Below, piece by piece: positions 61,726 to 64,000 of a stretch of 64,000 bases of DNA. The notes below the pieces were generated by a model. That model ran no database searches, was not told the DNA's origin, and was given only the letters and a program-made list of their open reading frames with translations. Where the stretch lies: assembly GCF_964340395.1 (NCBI RefSeq), contig NC_135558.1:11976001-12040000 (forward strand). Direction: 5' to 3'. This DNA comes from Glandiceps talaboti. Taxonomy: Eukaryota > Hemichordata > Enteropneusta > Spengelidae. A program made the position numbers and the translations under genes. The stretch's first letter is position 1; each line of letters opens with the position of its first letter.

Positions 61726-62920
61726 TTACAAGTTTGGCAACCATTAATTAATGCATTATGATAGGAAAATAATGTAGATTGGCTGACCCACAATCACTTA
61801 CTCTGAAATTATTCATTAGGCCACATAAAAATGTTTGATGTCAGTGTCCACTTTAAACCCCAGGTAGGAGGTAGGGGTGGATGGGGATACTCCCATAGAA
61901 GGTTTACTGGTATTCACCACTCAAAGGGGCCACTTTCTCACAAAAAATTTCATAAAATGGGTTGATTTCCATCTTGTCTGAAAATTCTCTAATCATGGGG
62001 CCGATAACAGGAAATGTTTTATACTTTAGAAATATCTTCACATCATCAGAAATAAAGGTAACTGACCGGATTATTTTGACAATATGTCTGTTTTTGGACT
62101 ATGCAAGAATAGATGGTTTGAAGTTGGGCCACATGCCATGGTCTGAAAATTTGGGGAACACTCTGCATTTAGAAATACCCCACCCCCTCCCCCTTGTGTG
62201 TTCACCATTCTTCTGTGATCAGCATTTATATATGATATAAGTTTGACCAATATTCATTTGGCGTGATTGATGGTATTTCCTTACGAAAAGTGTCTGCCTA
62301 CAAATTCTTTTTGCATTGTTTGTTGTCAGACATTTTTTTCATATACCCCCCGGTATATATACACATATATAACAATACATATGACATCATTGTTTTCAGG
62401 GATTATTTGCATTAGCCATCAACTTTTGGCACACTTATAAATTTATATTCAATTCAAAACAGAGGTTTTTTTTTTCAAAGTACCAATTTATTTCATTCGT
62501 AAAATGTAGACAAATCATTTGATATTCTAAACTCAATAAGCCCACCCCCACCCCCACCCCTGTTTATAAGTTACTATCAGTAAACCTAACTTGATTACTA
62601 TTTTCTGATTATTACTTGCTCAGCCACTTTATAAAGGAAGTCTATATTCTGATAAAAAAATATGACCAAAACCCATGACATGCTAGTGCTAGTGTGGTGT
62701 GGGGGATATTTGTGAGTGCTTCCGGTGTTCTAGGCTGTGGCCAGGAATAAAGACAATTGTGTAAAGTTCAGGTTTTGGAGAGTCATTTCATGATTTCACA
62801 TTGCACAAATTTCACAATTTTGCCAAGAAACACCAAATTAAATTTAGTTTTACATCACTCTTCTGTGTGTGACTGGCAGTATATGCTTCATGGGAATCAG
62901 CATACATATATATGTATTAG
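61726..62920. other. Spacer, no gene seen
   Basis: AT-rich with short C-runs. The ORF at 61962-62240 has no family signature or splice context. Confidence 0.4.
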
Positions 62921-62924
62921 ATGA

Positions 62925-63275
62925 ACACTAAATATTCATGACTCCTTAGTGCTCATTACCTTCAAAATCATGAATATTTATTGGTCAGTGTATGCTTTAT
63001 GGGAGTCAGCAGATATGCATGTGTATGTATTAGATGGAACAATAAATATTCATGACTCCTAAGTGCTTATTACCTTCAGACAGTGATGAATATTTATTGT
63101 TTGTCTAACACATATGCATTTCTGCTAACCCCCAATGAGGCAACACTGAAAGACTATTAGGACAATGAAGTTTAATTCAGTGTTTCTTGGCAATCGCACG
63201 AAATTTATGTAACGCTAAAACCCAAAGTTAATGAAAATGTCTTTATTTTCTAGCGTGGTGGTGTTCTCCTTTAAG
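62925..63275 (+). repeat. Interspersed repeat, related to the gene A/B intron repeat
   Basis: CATGACTCCTAAGTGCTTAT at about 63051 and the following about 220 bp resemble 672-945. A second partial copy of the start (CATGACTCCTTAGTGCTCAT) lies just upstream at about 62937, together with TGCTT(T/C)ATGGGA(A/G)TCAGC twice. Confidence 0.55.
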
Positions 63276-63510
63276 TATTTGAAAAATAGAAACAATTAAT
63301 TAACTCCTAAAATGCTAAAGTTACAGAGAATAATGCTGACTTCGACATATCCAAAAACTAAGTAAGTAAATGGTGAACATTACAAAGCAAGACTTGTTAT
63401 TTTACTATAAATACCATAATAAGAAAACTCAAGAGTCAAAAGAAAACATTAACAATGATAAATAGGACATCAGCTTTGTGAGGAATATAAGTATTTCTTT
63501 ATTTTGCAGA

Positions 63511-63600
63511 ATATTATATGTTACAGAAATGGACCAGACTTTAAACCTGTATGACAAAGAACAGGATGAAATGGGTCATTGCACTAGAGATAGCGTCATG
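63511..63600 (+). CDS. Candidate internal exon of an unrecognised gene
   Basis: A T-rich tract with acceptor TTTTGCAG (ends 63510) precedes a 90-bp open segment ending at a donor-like ATG/GTAATA. In one frame it reads ILYVTEMDQTLNLYDKEQDE then MGHCTRDSVM. No neighbouring exon is in the window and the family is not recognised. Confidence 0.3.
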
Positions 63601-64000
63601 GTAATACACTGTAAATCTAGATATTCTCGTCACTAGAAAATTATGCGTTGTTTCAGTCTTCAACTAGTTCTCAAAGACTAAATTTTACTAATTACCAGAC
63701 TGGTATATGTTGTTCATGTACAAGAAGGCATTTTATTACATATTTATTTTTGTGTTTTTGTTGTCCAGCGAAATAAATGAAAATAAGTCTTTAGAGAAAA
63801 TTTCCAGGTTCACAGTATAGAGTCCAATTGTGTGGGTATTTTGCTCTTGCCTTTTCCCTACCATGTCAGGCATTTTGCTAATGATCTATTTCTCTAATGA
63901 AGCTATGTCCAGAAAACAGGTGCAAATTTTAATTTGGTATTTTAATTCTTCTTGCTGTGAGATGACATCGATAGCATCACTACGTGATTAGAACCAACTC
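63601..64000. other. End of window, no gene seen
   Basis: AT-rich sequence without recognisable coding or repeat content. It could be an intron of the gene suggested at 63511. Confidence 0.35.

Noticed and set aside
61962-62240. 92-residue ORF
   Set aside because: No recognisable family features and surrounded by AT-rich spacer.

Overview
The window is animal nuclear DNA: genes are split by GT-AG introns, microsatellites are long and numerous, and there are short inverted-repeat transposons, tRNA-derived SINEs and LINE ends. Its main content is two tandem copies of a large secreted two-lobed transferrin relative that best fits the major yolk protein (MYP/toposome) of echinoderms. I therefore infer an ambulacrarian, most likely an echinoderm. 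No species is claimed.

Layout. (1) 1-3335 (+) holds the last four coding exons of MYP-like gene A, whose 5' part lies outside the window. (2) 3.9-15.3 kb is a repeat-rich spacer with a nested transposon, an inverted decayed copy of one MYP exon, MITEs, a SINE and one doubtful small exon at 8.77 kb. (3) 15402-43169 (+) is the complete MYP-like gene B: 19 coding exons that I joined by reading splice sites and phases, giving 1,224 codons plus stop. Its introns carry a 3.6-kb foldback element made of 155-bp units, a 2.3-kb array of 43-bp units, two intronic arrays of octamer (ATTTGCAT) sites and several minisatellites. (4) 43.8-51.2 kb is spacer with several inverted-repeat elements. (5) 51292-55481 (-) is a complete six-exon uridine-cytidine kinase gene. 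(6) 55777-60745 (+) is a complete six-exon TMCO1 gene, head-to-head with the kinase with 295 bp between the start codons. (7) 61-64 kb is mostly non-coding, with one unassigned candidate exon near 63.5 kb.

Genes A and B are nearly identical over the last about 3.9 kb, introns included, so they are a recent tandem duplication or are homogenised by gene conversion. By eye, lobe 1 of gene B has lost all four iron ligands of vertebrate transferrins, while lobe 2 keeps the Asp, the first Tyr and the anion-site Arg. The C-terminus carries a degenerate cystine-knot-like domain. UCK and TMCO1 are housekeeping genes (pyrimidine salvage; ER membrane) unrelated in function to the MYP pair; their divergent arrangement matches the human TMCO1/UCK2 neighbourhood as I recall it.

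All splice models are read by eye from reading frames, splice consensus and family resemblance. No alignment or database search was run.
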